A stretch of DNA of 5,193 bases. It comes from Desulfobulbaceae bacterium. Its GTDB lineage: Bacteria > Desulfobacterota > Desulfobulbia > Desulfobulbales > SURF-16. Where the stretch lies: assembly GCA_021160685.1 (NCBI GenBank), contig JAGHCC010000260.1, positions 1 through 5,193 on the forward strand, written 5' to 3'. The translations under genes were made by a program, and so were the position numbers. The stretch's first letter is position 1, and the number at the start of each line of letters is the position of its first letter. This document shows positions 1 to 5,193 of the stretch, one piece after another. The notes below the pieces were generated by a model. That model searched no databases. It was given only the letters and a program-made list of their open reading frames with translations, and was not told where the DNA came from.

Positions 1-50
1 GGATAAATGTGGTTCCTTTTTCCTTCAGTTAAAAAGCCTTCTGCCGACAG

Positions 51-1016
51 TCAATACCTGCTCAAGGCCTCAGCCAGCTCCTCCCTCACCTCATTTGCAA
101 GTTCCGCCGGGGCCAACACCCGCGCCATTTTTCCCCAGGAAAGCACCCAGCGTTTGACTTCCAGTAAATGGCTCACGGAAAATGTCAGCAGAATGCTCCT
201 GTCGTCATTGTCAACAATTTCCTGGTTCTCATGCCATTTTCGTTCTTGGATATACGGCGCGGCTTGGGCTGAAAACCAGATTTTCACCTTGTATTCCCTG
301 TCACTCCACTGGACGCCGAAACGGGTCCGGCATGTCTTTTTAAAATCAAAATCAGCGGGGATTGAAAAAACAGGACCGGTCTGCTCCGTCTCGTTGATCC
401 GTGACAGGGCAAAGGTGCGGATATCTTTTCTGGCGTGGCAAAAGGCAATTACATACCAATCTCCCTGATAACTCACGAGGTGATACGGGTCGATAAGTCT
501 TTTCGTTAGCCTGGCACCAGGTTTTGCATGGCTGATTTTGATGGTTGATGAGGTGCGCAGCCCGGAAAAAACAGCCTCCCAGACCGTTGCGGAAATCTGC
601 GGCAGCGGGCCTTTGAAAAAAGAGAATTTATGGTCGAGAAAGGATGGGTCAACCGTAATTTTTTCAGGAAGGGATTCTGAGATTTTTGTGAAAACAGATT
701 TGAGCCGGTTGTAAATCGGTGTGTTTTCATATTGTCTGAGAACCTTTTCCGCAATGAAAATGGCAAAGAGATCACTGTCGTTTAAGGCCATGGCCGACAG
801 CTGATAACTGTCTTCGGTGTAATAATACCCCCTTTCTCGGGCATGGTAGGCAAGAGGCGCGTCGAGCGTGTTGCGTAAATAATCAAGATCGCGCTGGATG
901 GTTTTGCTGCTTACCTCCCATTCCAGGCCAAGGGAGGTGCAGTTGGGGTATTCTCCAGCCCTTATTTTTTTGTCAATAAAGAGAAGGCGGCTGTGTTGGG
1001 GTTTAAATTTTTTCAT
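51..1016 (-). CDS. WYL-domain transcriptional regulator (HTH + WYL + WCX)
   Basis: A 321-residue DNA-binding regulator of the YafY/CapW/PafBC-like WYL family. An N-terminal winged-helix region (about residues 7-65) contains the recognition-helix pattern VSSKTIQRDLDYLR at 35-48. The WYL domain (about 140-222) carries DPYHLVSYQGDWYVIAFCH followed by RKDIRTFALSRI; the name-giving triad is WYV instead of WYL, a conservative change. The C-terminal WCX-like part (about 240-318) has VKIWFSAQAAPYI and EVKRWVLSWG. The full length is normal for the family. The ATG at 1016 has a weak GGA five bases upstream and gives the expected N-terminus. WYL domains are known or proposed ligand sensors, and in some cases bind nucleic acid or nucleotides. 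The gene is divergent from the ARPP-1-like gene across a gap holding a perfect inverted repeat, so control of that neighbour and of itself is likely. The effector cannot be read from sequence. Family assignment is confident; the regulatory target is inference. Confidence 0.93.
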   Translation of the reverse strand: MKKFKPQHSRLLFIDKKIRAGEYPNCTSLGLEWEVSSKTIQRDLDYLRNTLDAPLAYHARERGYYYTEDSYQLSAMALNDSDLFAIFIAEKVLRQYENTPIYNRLKSVFTKISESLPEKITVDPSFLDHKFSFFKGPLPQISATVWEAVFSGLRTSSTIKISHAKPGARLTKRLIDPYHLVSYQGDWYVIAFCHARKDIRTFALSRINETEQTGPVFSIPADFDFKKTCRTRFGVQWSDREYKVKIWFSAQAAPYIQERKWHENQEIVDNDDRSILLTFSVSHLLEVKRWVLSWGKMARVLAPAELANEVREELAEALSRY

Positions 1017-1037
1017 TTTTTTCCAATTTTATTTTTC

Positions 1038-1060
1038 GGTAGGACTCTATCTGTCCTACC
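1038..1060. promoter_or_regulatory. Inverted-repeat operator candidate for the WYL regulator
   Basis: GGTAGGAC (1038-1045) and GTCCTACC (1053-1060) are perfect reverse complements around a 7-bp spacer TCTATCT. The repeat lies in the divergent gap between the WYL regulator (start 1016) and the ARPP-1-like gene. Arm length and centre-to-centre spacing of about 15 bp suit a dimeric winged-helix protein. There is no T-tract after it on either strand, which argues against a terminator. Binding by the WYL protein is inferred from position. Confidence 0.6.
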
Positions 1061-1068
1061 ACCTTTTG

Positions 1069-1074
1069 TATAGT
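1069..1074 (+). promoter_or_regulatory. Possible -10 element for the ARPP-1-like gene
   Basis: TATAGT lies 8 bp downstream of the inverted repeat and about 50 bp before the likely ATG at 1124. A matching -35 at 16-18 bp spacing would fall inside the inverted repeat and is not close to TTGACA. The promoter is therefore either weak and activated by the bound regulator, or blocked by it. This is a consensus-only call. Confidence 0.3.
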
Positions 1075-1123
1075 GGGTTAAACAAAGTGGAATTGCAAGA
1101 AAAAAATGAAAATGGAGGTCATC

Positions 1124-1639
1124 ATGGGAAAAATCATGCAGCTTGAGACAAATTATCAGCCGTTTACGCCGTTGGTGTGCGAAAGTGATTTTTTGAGCGC
1201 CGGTCCTTATGAGCCATGCCGGGAAAGAGTGACCCTGGACGAGGCCGTGAAAGAGGGACTGATTGAAGTTGTTCAGGTCGATCATTTCAATCACATCCCC
1301 CAGGTGAAAGTTTCCAACCATTCAGCCAGAAAAATTTTATTGTTCAGCGGCCGGGAGATTATCGGTCAGGGCGGCAATCGCGTTCTGACAATCAGCATTA
1401 CCCTGCGGCATAACGCAAGCGTTGTCATCCCGGCCTTTTTCCTGGCATCAACTTATTTTTTTGATCAGGGTATGATTTCGATTCAGAAATACCTGCATCA
1501 CTTCACGGCCATGGATAATCAGGCCGGCGTGGTTTACAGGGTGAACGGCAGAGTGTCGGGCGAACGGCATGGTGATTTTCCCCTTCGGGTTGAGGTGAGT
1601 TACTGCCAGTATGACGGCCAGAAGAAAATGATCAATTGA
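1124..1639 (+). CDS. Compact ARPP-1-family domain protein
   Basis: A 171-residue protein resembling the ARPP-1 family (ARG and rhodanese-phosphatase-superfamily-associated protein), whose biochemical function is not known to me. Family-like features are LDEAVKEGLIEVVQV (38-52), VKVSNHSARKILLFSGREIIG (61-81), the strongly conserved-looking NRVLTISI (85-92) and VVIPAFF (100-106). Near the end QAGVVYRVNGRVSG (133-146) resembles the C-terminal motif of longer family members. Typical members, as I recall them, are near 300 residues, so the central part seems to be missing here and the last 25 residues diverge. The start at 1124 is chosen because GGAGG (1114-1118) sits 5 bases upstream; an in-frame ATG at 1106 has no such site. 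It has no signal peptide or membrane segment. It is divergent from the WYL regulator and probably under its control. It could be a genuine short variant or an internally deleted gene. Family call is moderate; role unknown. Confidence 0.75.
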   Translation: MGKIMQLETNYQPFTPLVCESDFLSAGPYEPCRERVTLDEAVKEGLIEVVQVDHFNHIPQVKVSNHSARKILLFSGREIIGQGGNRVLTISITLRHNASVVIPAFFLASTYFFDQGMISIQKYLHHFTAMDNQAGVVYRVNGRVSGERHGDFPLRVEVSYCQYDGQKKMIN

Positions 1640-1698
1640 CTACACAAAGTACAGGGGGGACGGGAAATAAAATTGATTAAATAGATGATTTTTTGAAA

Positions 1699-1790
1699 CG
1701 TCTCAATCAGTGGTGGCAACCAAAAAAATCCCCCTCAATCCCCCTTTGCTAAAGGGGGAGGTTAGCAGTAGGCCACAACTTTTTGAGACG
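1699..1790. repeat. Small MITE-like palindromic intergenic element
   Basis: Outer inverted repeats CGTCTCAA (1699-1706) and TTGAGACG (1783-1790) are perfect over 8 bp and bracket a C5/G5 hairpin core (1739-1759). The core matches a motif style, CCCCCTttgctAaaGGGGG with a second upstream CCCCC, that I recall as a dispersed repeat in many environmental bacterial genomes. No coding sequence is present in the 190-bp gap (1640-1829) between the convergent ARPP-1-like and mntP genes. Mobility or copy number cannot be judged from one copy. Confidence 0.5.
1722..1759 (-). terminator. Candidate Rho-independent terminator of the mntP transcript
   Basis: Read on the minus strand, TCCCCCTTT-AGC-AAAGGGGGA forms a 9-bp stem with a 3-base loop (1759-1739). 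It is followed by TTGAGGGGG and then A and seven T residues (1728-1722). The first C5 can alternatively pair with the second G5 (1734-1730), which would place the stem directly before the T-tract. It lies about 70 bases downstream of the mntP stop. On the plus strand no T-run follows the hairpin, so it is a poorer terminator for the ARPP-1-like gene. Confidence 0.4.
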
Positions 1791-1829
1791 ATGAGAATTT
1801 TTTAGTATGTCAGAAGCCTGTTTTATGGA

Positions 1830-2387
1830 TCAGGAGAGCAGATGCTCGGCCAGGATTTTAAGGCCGATGCCAATCAGGATCAGGCCCCCGATGATTTCTA
1901 CCCGCTTTCCCCAGATCAAACCGACTCTGCCACCGAGAAGCATGCCGGCCACGGTAAGAATCGCCGCAGTGATCCCGATAACAAGGGCCGGTGTCCAGAC
2001 ACTGATACCAATAGCCGCCAGGGAGAGTCCCACGGCCAGGGCGTCGATGCTGGTCGCGATGGAGAGCATGACCATGGTGGCTCCGCGAGTCGGATCTGTT
2101 TTATGTTTTGTTTCATCGCTGAAGGCTTCATAGATCATTTTGCCGCTAACAAAGGAAAGAAGGCCAAAAGCCAGCCAGTGGTCATAGGCGCTGATCAGGG
2201 ATTGGACGCTTAATCCGGCAAGCCAGCCTAGAACGGGCATGAGTCCCTGGAAGAGACCGAAGTGAAAACTGAGGCGAAAAAGCTGTCTTTTGTTGACCGG
2301 ATGAAGAACAGCGCCGGCGGCCAGTGCCACGGCAAAGGCGTCCATCGCCAGGGCCAGGGATATGAAGATGAGTGTCAGCGGACTCAT
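1830..2387 (-). CDS. mntP: Manganese efflux pump MntP
   Basis: An inner-membrane Mn(II) exporter of the MntP (YebN, DUF204) family, 185 residues against about 188 in Escherichia coli. It consists of two homologous three-helix repeats. The first contains LALAMDAFAVALAAG (11-25) with Asp16; the second contains SIATSIDALAVGLSLA (109-124) with Asp115. The paired membrane aspartates are the signature of the family and are required for export in the E. coli protein. Further hydrophobic segments lie at about 45-62, 70-88, 130-155 and 165-182; a charged, His/Lys-containing loop (about 90-101) separates the halves. The ATG directly abuts the stop codon of the upstream sigma-54 regulator (TGA-ATG), with no clear ribosome binding site, so translation is probably coupled. 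No yybP-ykoY-type Mn riboswitch precedes it, since the preceding DNA is coding. Control probably comes through the regulator's own promoter or an internal one. Function is confident. Confidence 0.95.
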   Translation of the reverse strand: MSPLTLIFISLALAMDAFAVALAAGAVLHPVNKRQLFRLSFHFGLFQGLMPVLGWLAGLSVQSLISAYDHWLAFGLLSFVSGKMIYEAFSDETKHKTDPTRGATMVMLSIATSIDALAVGLSLAAIGISVWTPALVIGITAAILTVAGMLLGGRVGLIWGKRVEIIGGLILIGIGLKILAEHLLS

Positions 2388-3722
2388 TCAGCTGATCTTC
2401 AGCTTCTTCATCTTGCGCCACAGGGTTGTTTTGTGAATCCCCAGTTCCTCAGCGGTCTTGCGCCGGTTGCCATGATGTTTTTCCAGGGTCCGCCTGATCA
2501 GCCGGGCCTCGTTTTGGGCCATGGGATCGTCTTCAGCTGAGGTTGCAATGTCTGAAACTGTGGAAGACGCGTTGAGAAGATCCGCGGGCAGATGCGCCAT
2601 TGTAATTTGATTTTCCCGGCAAAGGACAAAACAATGCTCGATGATATTTTCCAGTTCCCTGATATTACCGGGGAAGTTGTGCCGCATGAGACAACTCATG
2701 GCCTCCTGGCTTAATCCCTGGATGTTTTTTCCTGTCCGGCTGTTAAAGCGGCGGATAAAGTGTTCCACCAGCAGCGGAATGTCTTCTTTCCGCTGAGCCA
2801 GGGTGGGAAGGCTGATTTTGACCACATTGAGCCGGTAATAGAGGTCTTCCCGAAAAATTCCCCTGGCAACCAGTTCGTTTAGTTTTTTATTGGTGGCGGC
2901 AATGATCCGGACATCCGCCTTGACTGTTTGGGTGGCTCCCAGGGGTTCATATTCTTTTTCCTGCAGGACGCGCAGCAGCTTGACCTGCAGGGCTGTTGAG
3001 ATATCGCCGATTTCATCAAGAAATATCGTGCCGCCACGTGCCAGTTGAAAACGGCCCGGTTTGTCTTTTTTTGCATCCGTGAATGCTCCTTTGACATAAC
3101 CGAACAGCTCGGATTCCAGTAAAGTGTCGGGTAGGGCGCCGCAGTTGATAGCCACTAATTTTTTTAGCTTCCGGTCGCTCAGGTTATGGATTGCCCGGGC
3201 AAAGAGTTCCTTGCCGGTGCCGCTGGCGCCTTCGATGAGTACCGTTGCCTCGCTGGTGGCGATATCCGGCAGAACATCAAAGATACGTTGAATGGCATCA
3301 CTTTTACTGACAATATCGCCGACAGTGAATTTGTTGTTGATCTCCTTCCTGAGCTGTTCCACGGTGGATAGATCCCTGAAGGTTTCCACCCCGCCGATAA
3401 TTTTTCCCTCTTCATCTTTAAGCATGGCTGTGCTGATGCTGATGGGCGTCACTGTGCCGCTGCTGTCCAGGATATTGATGCGCTGATCTATGAGGGGTTC
3501 ACCGGTTGTCATGGTTTTTTTGAGGGCGCAGTCCGACTGGCAGATATCAGCCCGGAAAACGTCAAAGCATTTCTGGCCGATGGCCTGATTTCGGGAAACT
3601 CCGGTGATTCTTTCGGCCGCCTTGTTAAAAGAGGTGATATTTTGCTCTTCATCCACGGTGAAAACTCCATCGGCAATGGAGTCAAGGATGATTTCTGTTT
3701 TTGATTTTTTTTTCAAAGTCAC
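2388..3722 (-). CDS. PAS / AAA+ / Fis-type sigma-54-dependent transcriptional activator
   Basis: A 444-residue enhancer-binding protein for sigma-54 RNA polymerase. A PAS domain (about 10-120) senses an unknown signal and carries Cys52, Cys61 and Cys65 (CX8CX3C), which could bind metal, an Fe-S cluster or act as a redox switch (inference). The AAA+ domain (about 132-370) has Walker A GASGTGKE (165-172), a sigma-54 contact loop GAFTDA (212-217) in place of canonical GAFTGA, Walker B GTIFLDEIGD (231-240), the sensor-I region VRIIAATN (271-278), arginine-finger region REDLYYRLN (291-299) and sensor-II region FPGNIRELEN (350-359). The C-terminal Fis-like helix-turn-helix is at about 404-442 (GNRRKTAEELGIHKTTLWRKM). 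No response-regulator receiver domain is present, so it is not a standard two-component partner. The start is GTG at 3722; no good ribosome binding site is seen and a TTG at 3716 is the next option. It abuts mntP and is likely cotranscribed with it. Its -24/-12 target promoter is not evident in the window. Confidence 0.93.
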   Translation of the reverse strand: MTLKKKSKTEIILDSIADGVFTVDEEQNITSFNKAAERITGVSRNQAIGQKCFDVFRADICQSDCALKKTMTTGEPLIDQRINILDSSGTVTPISISTAMLKDEEGKIIGGVETFRDLSTVEQLRKEINNKFTVGDIVSKSDAIQRIFDVLPDIATSEATVLIEGASGTGKELFARAIHNLSDRKLKKLVAINCGALPDTLLESELFGYVKGAFTDAKKDKPGRFQLARGGTIFLDEIGDISTALQVKLLRVLQEKEYEPLGATQTVKADVRIIAATNKKLNELVARGIFREDLYYRLNVVKISLPTLAQRKEDIPLLVEHFIRRFNSRTGKNIQGLSQEAMSCLMRHNFPGNIRELENIIEHCFVLCRENQITMAHLPADLLNASSTVSDIATSAEDDPMAQNEARLIRRTLEKHHGNRRKTAEELGIHKTTLWRKMKKLKIS

Positions 3723-3754
3723 ATTTTGAGAAGAAAGTGGTTGTCGAGTCGCAC
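3719..3754 (-). CDS. Possible 11-codon leader frame overlapping the sigma-54 regulator start
   Basis: A GTG at 3754 opens a frame of eleven codons (MRLDNHFLLKM) whose TGA (3721-3719) overlaps the GTG start of the regulator as GTGA. AGGA lies only three bases before its start, a short spacing. The regulator itself lacks a Shine-Dalgarno site, so reinitiation from this mini-frame would explain its translation. It could equally be chance; no composition test is possible at this length. Confidence 0.25.
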   Translation of the reverse strand: MRLDNHFLLKM

Positions 3755-3829
3755 GCTTCCTGATATGTCAAGTTAGATTTAAATGTAAGACACTAATGGA
3801 TAAATTTCAGTATGGTTTTTGTTTTTTTT

Positions 3830-3835
3830 TATAAT
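3830..3835 (+). promoter_or_regulatory. Candidate -10 box for the DUF1186/SEC-C operon
   Basis: A perfect TATAAT ends 24 bases before the ATG at 3860, in a very AT-rich gap that includes a nine-T run just upstream (3822-3830). The -35 position is weak: TTCAGT at 3806-3811 gives 18-bp spacing. The predicted leader would be under 20 bases. The call rests on consensus and position only. Confidence 0.45.
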
Positions 3836-3859
3836 TTTTCCGAGATACTTTAGTAAGAG

Positions 3860-4738
3860 ATGAATTGCGAAGAAATTTTAGAGGAATTGAAAGACTTTGA
3901 CGGGCGATTCCCCAGGCAGGCCCTTGAGGAAGCTTTGGGTCGCCGAGGGGAAATAACGCCCTTCTTGCTTGAAGTTTTAGAACATGCGGCCCTGAGCCAT
4001 GACGATTTGCACAAGAACAGGTCCATAGCTCACATCTATGCGATGTTCCTGTTGGCTCAGTTTCGTGAAAAGAAGGCTCATCCGTTGATTGTCCGGTTTT
4101 TTTCACTGCCCGGAGATATTTCTCTGGAGCTTACCGGAGATGTGGTCACGGAAAATCTTGGCTCTATTCTGGCCTCGACCTGCGACAATGATATTTCCCT
4201 GATTACTTCTTTGATCGAAAATCAAGATATTAATGAATATGTCCGGGGTGCCGCACTTGAGGCGTTGATGTGCCTGGTTGCGGCCGGCCAAAAAACGGAC
4301 GAAGAAATCAGTGCTTATTTTAGCAGGCTGTTTAAGGGCACTCTCGAACGTGAATATTCACATGCCTGGAGCTACCTGGTGGATGCGGCGGCCCGTCTCT
4401 GTCCGGAAGAGATGATGACCGATCTCGAACAGGCCTATGATGATGGCTTGGTCAACCATTTTTATATTTCACCGGCTGAAGCAAAGAAGTTGATAAAAAT
4501 GTCAGCACAGGAAAAACGTGTCGCCCTTGAGTCAGACAAAGGGTTGTTTCTGGTAAGTGATGTGATTGCCGAGATGGAAAGCTGGGCCTGTTTTCGCCCC
4601 AGATCAAATAGTGAAAAATTGAAGCCGGAATCCAAAATTATTCCGGTGCGCCAAGATCCGAAAATAGGTCGTAATCAACCCTGTCCCTGTGGCAGCGGGA
4701 AAAAATACAAGAAATGTTGTTTAAGAAAGGAAGGATGA
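3860..4738 (+). CDS. DUF1186 domain protein with C-terminal SEC-C zinc-binding motif
   Basis: A 292-residue, probably cytoplasmic protein. The N-terminal DUF1186-like region (about 1-215) is largely alpha-helical and HEAT-repeat-like. It starts with the family-style EEILEELKDFDGRFPRQALEEAL and EITPFLLEVLE, and later has HAWSYLVDAAARLCPEEMM (168-186) and QAYDDGLVNHFYISPAEAKKLI (191-212). A linker (about 240-265) leads to the SEC-C motif IGRNQPCPCGSGKKYKKCC (269-287). Its cysteines C275, C277, C286 and C287 (CXCX8CC) form the zinc site known from the SecA C-terminus. In SecA this motif binds SecB and the ribosome; in DUF1186 proteins its partner is not established. The start at 3860 matches the family N-terminus although the ribosome binding site is weak (AAGAG directly adjoining). 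The next gene begins one base after the stop, so the two form an operon. Architecture is confident; cellular role is unknown. Confidence 0.9.
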   Translation: MNCEEILEELKDFDGRFPRQALEEALGRRGEITPFLLEVLEHAALSHDDLHKNRSIAHIYAMFLLAQFREKKAHPLIVRFFSLPGDISLELTGDVVTENLGSILASTCDNDISLITSLIENQDINEYVRGAALEALMCLVAAGQKTDEEISAYFSRLFKGTLEREYSHAWSYLVDAAARLCPEEMMTDLEQAYDDGLVNHFYISPAEAKKLIKMSAQEKRVALESDKGLFLVSDVIAEMESWACFRPRSNSEKLKPESKIIPVRQDPKIGRNQPCPCGSGKKYKKCCLRKEG

Positions 4739-4739
4739 T

Positions 4740-4967
4740 ATGGAAAAAAATTGTTTGAACTGTAAGTTTTATAAGGTGGAAGATGTGGTCAGCGGCTTTT
4801 GCCGGAAACAATCCAGCGAGGGAGAGGTAGGTAAAAAAACGTACCAGATGGTACGGGCTGACGATGTCTGTGAAAAATGGATCGACGCCGGACAGCAGTA
4901 CTTTATCCGCCTGGGATGGATCGAGTCCCAGAAAAAAAAGCAGCAGGATGGTGAAAAGGATAAATAA
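4740..4967 (+). CDS. Small four-cysteine protein of unknown function (putative metal-binding)
   Basis: A 75-residue protein with Cys5 and Cys8 (CLNC), Cys21 (GFCRK) and Cys44 (DDVCEKW), followed by a lysine-rich hydrophilic tail (64-75). The layout CxxC-x12-C-x22-C with aromatic residues near each cysteine resembles small zinc-ribbon-like or Fe-S-binding proteins in which a 'G-x-C-R' and a 'D-x-C-x-x-W' segment complete the site. I do not recognise a named family. Translation starts at 4740, one base after the preceding TGA, with a strong AGGAAGGA site in the last codons of the DUF1186/SEC-C gene, so coexpression is very likely. Two adjacent small metal-site proteins suggest a shared process, but that is inference. 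It has no signal peptide or membrane segment. Reality of the gene is well supported by the ribosome binding site and cysteine pattern. Confidence 0.82.
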   Translation: MEKNCLNCKFYKVEDVVSGFCRKQSSEGEVGKKTYQMVRADDVCEKWIDAGQQYFIRLGWIESQKKKQQDGEKDK

Positions 4968-4973
4968 AAAACA

Positions 4974-5051
4974 GGGCTGAATGATACTGGCGCAGGTGTC
5001 AGGTTTATGATAATTTGTAAATCTATGCAAAGGACGAAAACGTCTTAGCCC
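4974..5051 (+). other. Potential structured RNA segment downstream of the small Cys-rich gene
   Basis: GGGCTGA (4974-4980) can pair with TTAGCCC (5045-5051) with one G-U pair. Inside lie two hairpins: CTGGCG/TGTCAG (4987-4992 with 4997-5002, loop CAGG, including G-U pairs) and GACG-AAAA-CGTC (5033-5044), which stacks directly on the outer stem. Together this makes a three-way-junction layout starting six bases after the stop codon. No T-run follows, so it is not a clear intrinsic terminator. Stems are short and could be coincidental; I recognise no Rfam class. Confidence 0.22.
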
Positions 5052-5183
5052 AACTTTGTGCGAATCCTTCTCAAATGTTGTGTAAGTGCCTGAATTTTCG
5101 TAACGCGGTAAAAATAAAATACTGTAATATCAATAGGTTGTAATTTTAGCATCCTTTGTAGTGCCATAAAATTATAAAAAGGC

Positions 5184-5189
5184 TTGACG
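5184..5189 (+). promoter_or_regulatory. Possible -35 element cut off by the window edge
   Basis: TTGACG close to the right end follows an AT-rich stretch (ATAAAATTATAAAAAGG). This may be the -35 of a rightward gene beyond the window; the -10 would lie outside and cannot be seen. The preceding DNA from 5052 to 5183 shows no gene or clear repeat. Confidence 0.2.
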
Positions 5190-5193
5190 GAAA

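Noticed and set aside
1..50. Possible terminator for the WYL regulator (CTGTCGGCAG followed by a TTTTT run on the minus strand).
   Set aside because: The stem would be only 3 bp and is separated from the short T-run, so it is not credible as an intrinsic terminator.
512..527. Sigma-54-like -24/-12 sequence on the plus strand (TGGCAC ... TTGC).
   Set aside because: The spacing between the GG and GC elements is one base too long (11 rather than 10), and it lies antisense inside the WYL regulator gene.
506..775. An 89-codon minus-strand frame within the WYL regulator.
   Set aside because: It is an alternative frame of the same strand within a well-supported gene and has no domain or start signal.
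1807..2213. Plus-strand open frames across mntP.
   Set aside because: They are antisense to a clear MntP protein with both conserved membrane aspartates; their translations show no recognisable domains.
3766..3771. TTGACA on the minus strand upstream of the sigma-54 regulator as a -35 box.
   Set aside because: The sequence at 16-18 bp downstream is CTCGAC-like with no TATAAT resemblance, so no promoter can be supported.
4638..5030. A minus-strand open frame of 130 codons with a hydrophobic stretch that looks membrane-like.
   Set aside because: It is antisense to the small Cys-rich gene and the SEC-C end, both strongly supported; hydrophobicity arises from complementing Lys/Glu-rich codons, and no ribosome binding site or family match is seen.
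5052..5183. Searched for tRNA, riboswitch or short gene in the AT-rich right-hand gap.
   Set aside because: No cloverleaf, T-loop motif, ribosome binding site with a frame, or repeat was seen.

Overview
The window looks like an ordinary chromosomal stretch from an anaerobic or sulfur-metabolising Desulfobacterota-type bacterium (former Deltaproteobacteria). This is inferred from the style of the PAS/sigma-54 enhancer-binding protein, moderate GC with AT-rich intergenic gaps, and a 'tCCCCCTttgctAaaGGGGGa' type intergenic repeat that I associate with such genomes. No taxonomic marker gene is present, so the assignment is tentative. There are six convincing protein genes. I see no tRNA, rRNA, CRISPR array, transposase or phage gene.

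Region 1 (about 51-1639): a leftward WYL-domain transcriptional regulator is divergent from a rightward gene encoding a compact ARPP-1-family protein. Their 107-bp shared gap contains a perfect 8-bp inverted repeat with a 7-bp spacer (1038-1060). It is the obvious candidate operator for the WYL protein and lies just upstream of a -10-like TATAGT. The ARPP-1-like protein appears to keep the N-terminal core and a C-terminal motif of the family but to lack much of the middle.

Region 2 (1640-1829): the gap between convergent genes. It holds a small MITE-like palindromic element with 8-bp outer inverted repeats and a C5/G5 hairpin. On the minus strand a G5 run followed by seven T residues could terminate the leftward mntP transcript.

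Region 3 (1830-3722, leftward): a two-gene unit in which a PAS-AAA+-Fis sigma-54-dependent activator is immediately followed, with stop and start codons abutting, by the manganese exporter gene mntP. The PAS domain carries a CX8CX3C cysteine cluster and the sigma-54 contact loop reads GAFTDA rather than GAFTGA. The tight linkage suggests that the regulator's signal is connected to metal or redox state. An 11-codon open frame upstream overlaps the regulator's GTG start by GTGA.

Region 4 (3860-4967, rightward): a DUF1186/SEC-C protein and, one base later, a 75-residue four-cysteine protein. Both probably bind metal and are probably cotranscribed from a promoter with a TATAAT box at 3830-3835.

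Region 5 (4968-5193): non-coding. It contains nested complementary segments that could fold into a three-way-junction RNA (4974-5051), and a TTGACG at the right edge that may belong to the promoter of a gene beyond the window.

No complete novel system is proven here. The most distinctive signals are the WYL/ARPP-1 pair with its operator, and the Cys-PAS sigma-54 regulator coupled to mntP.
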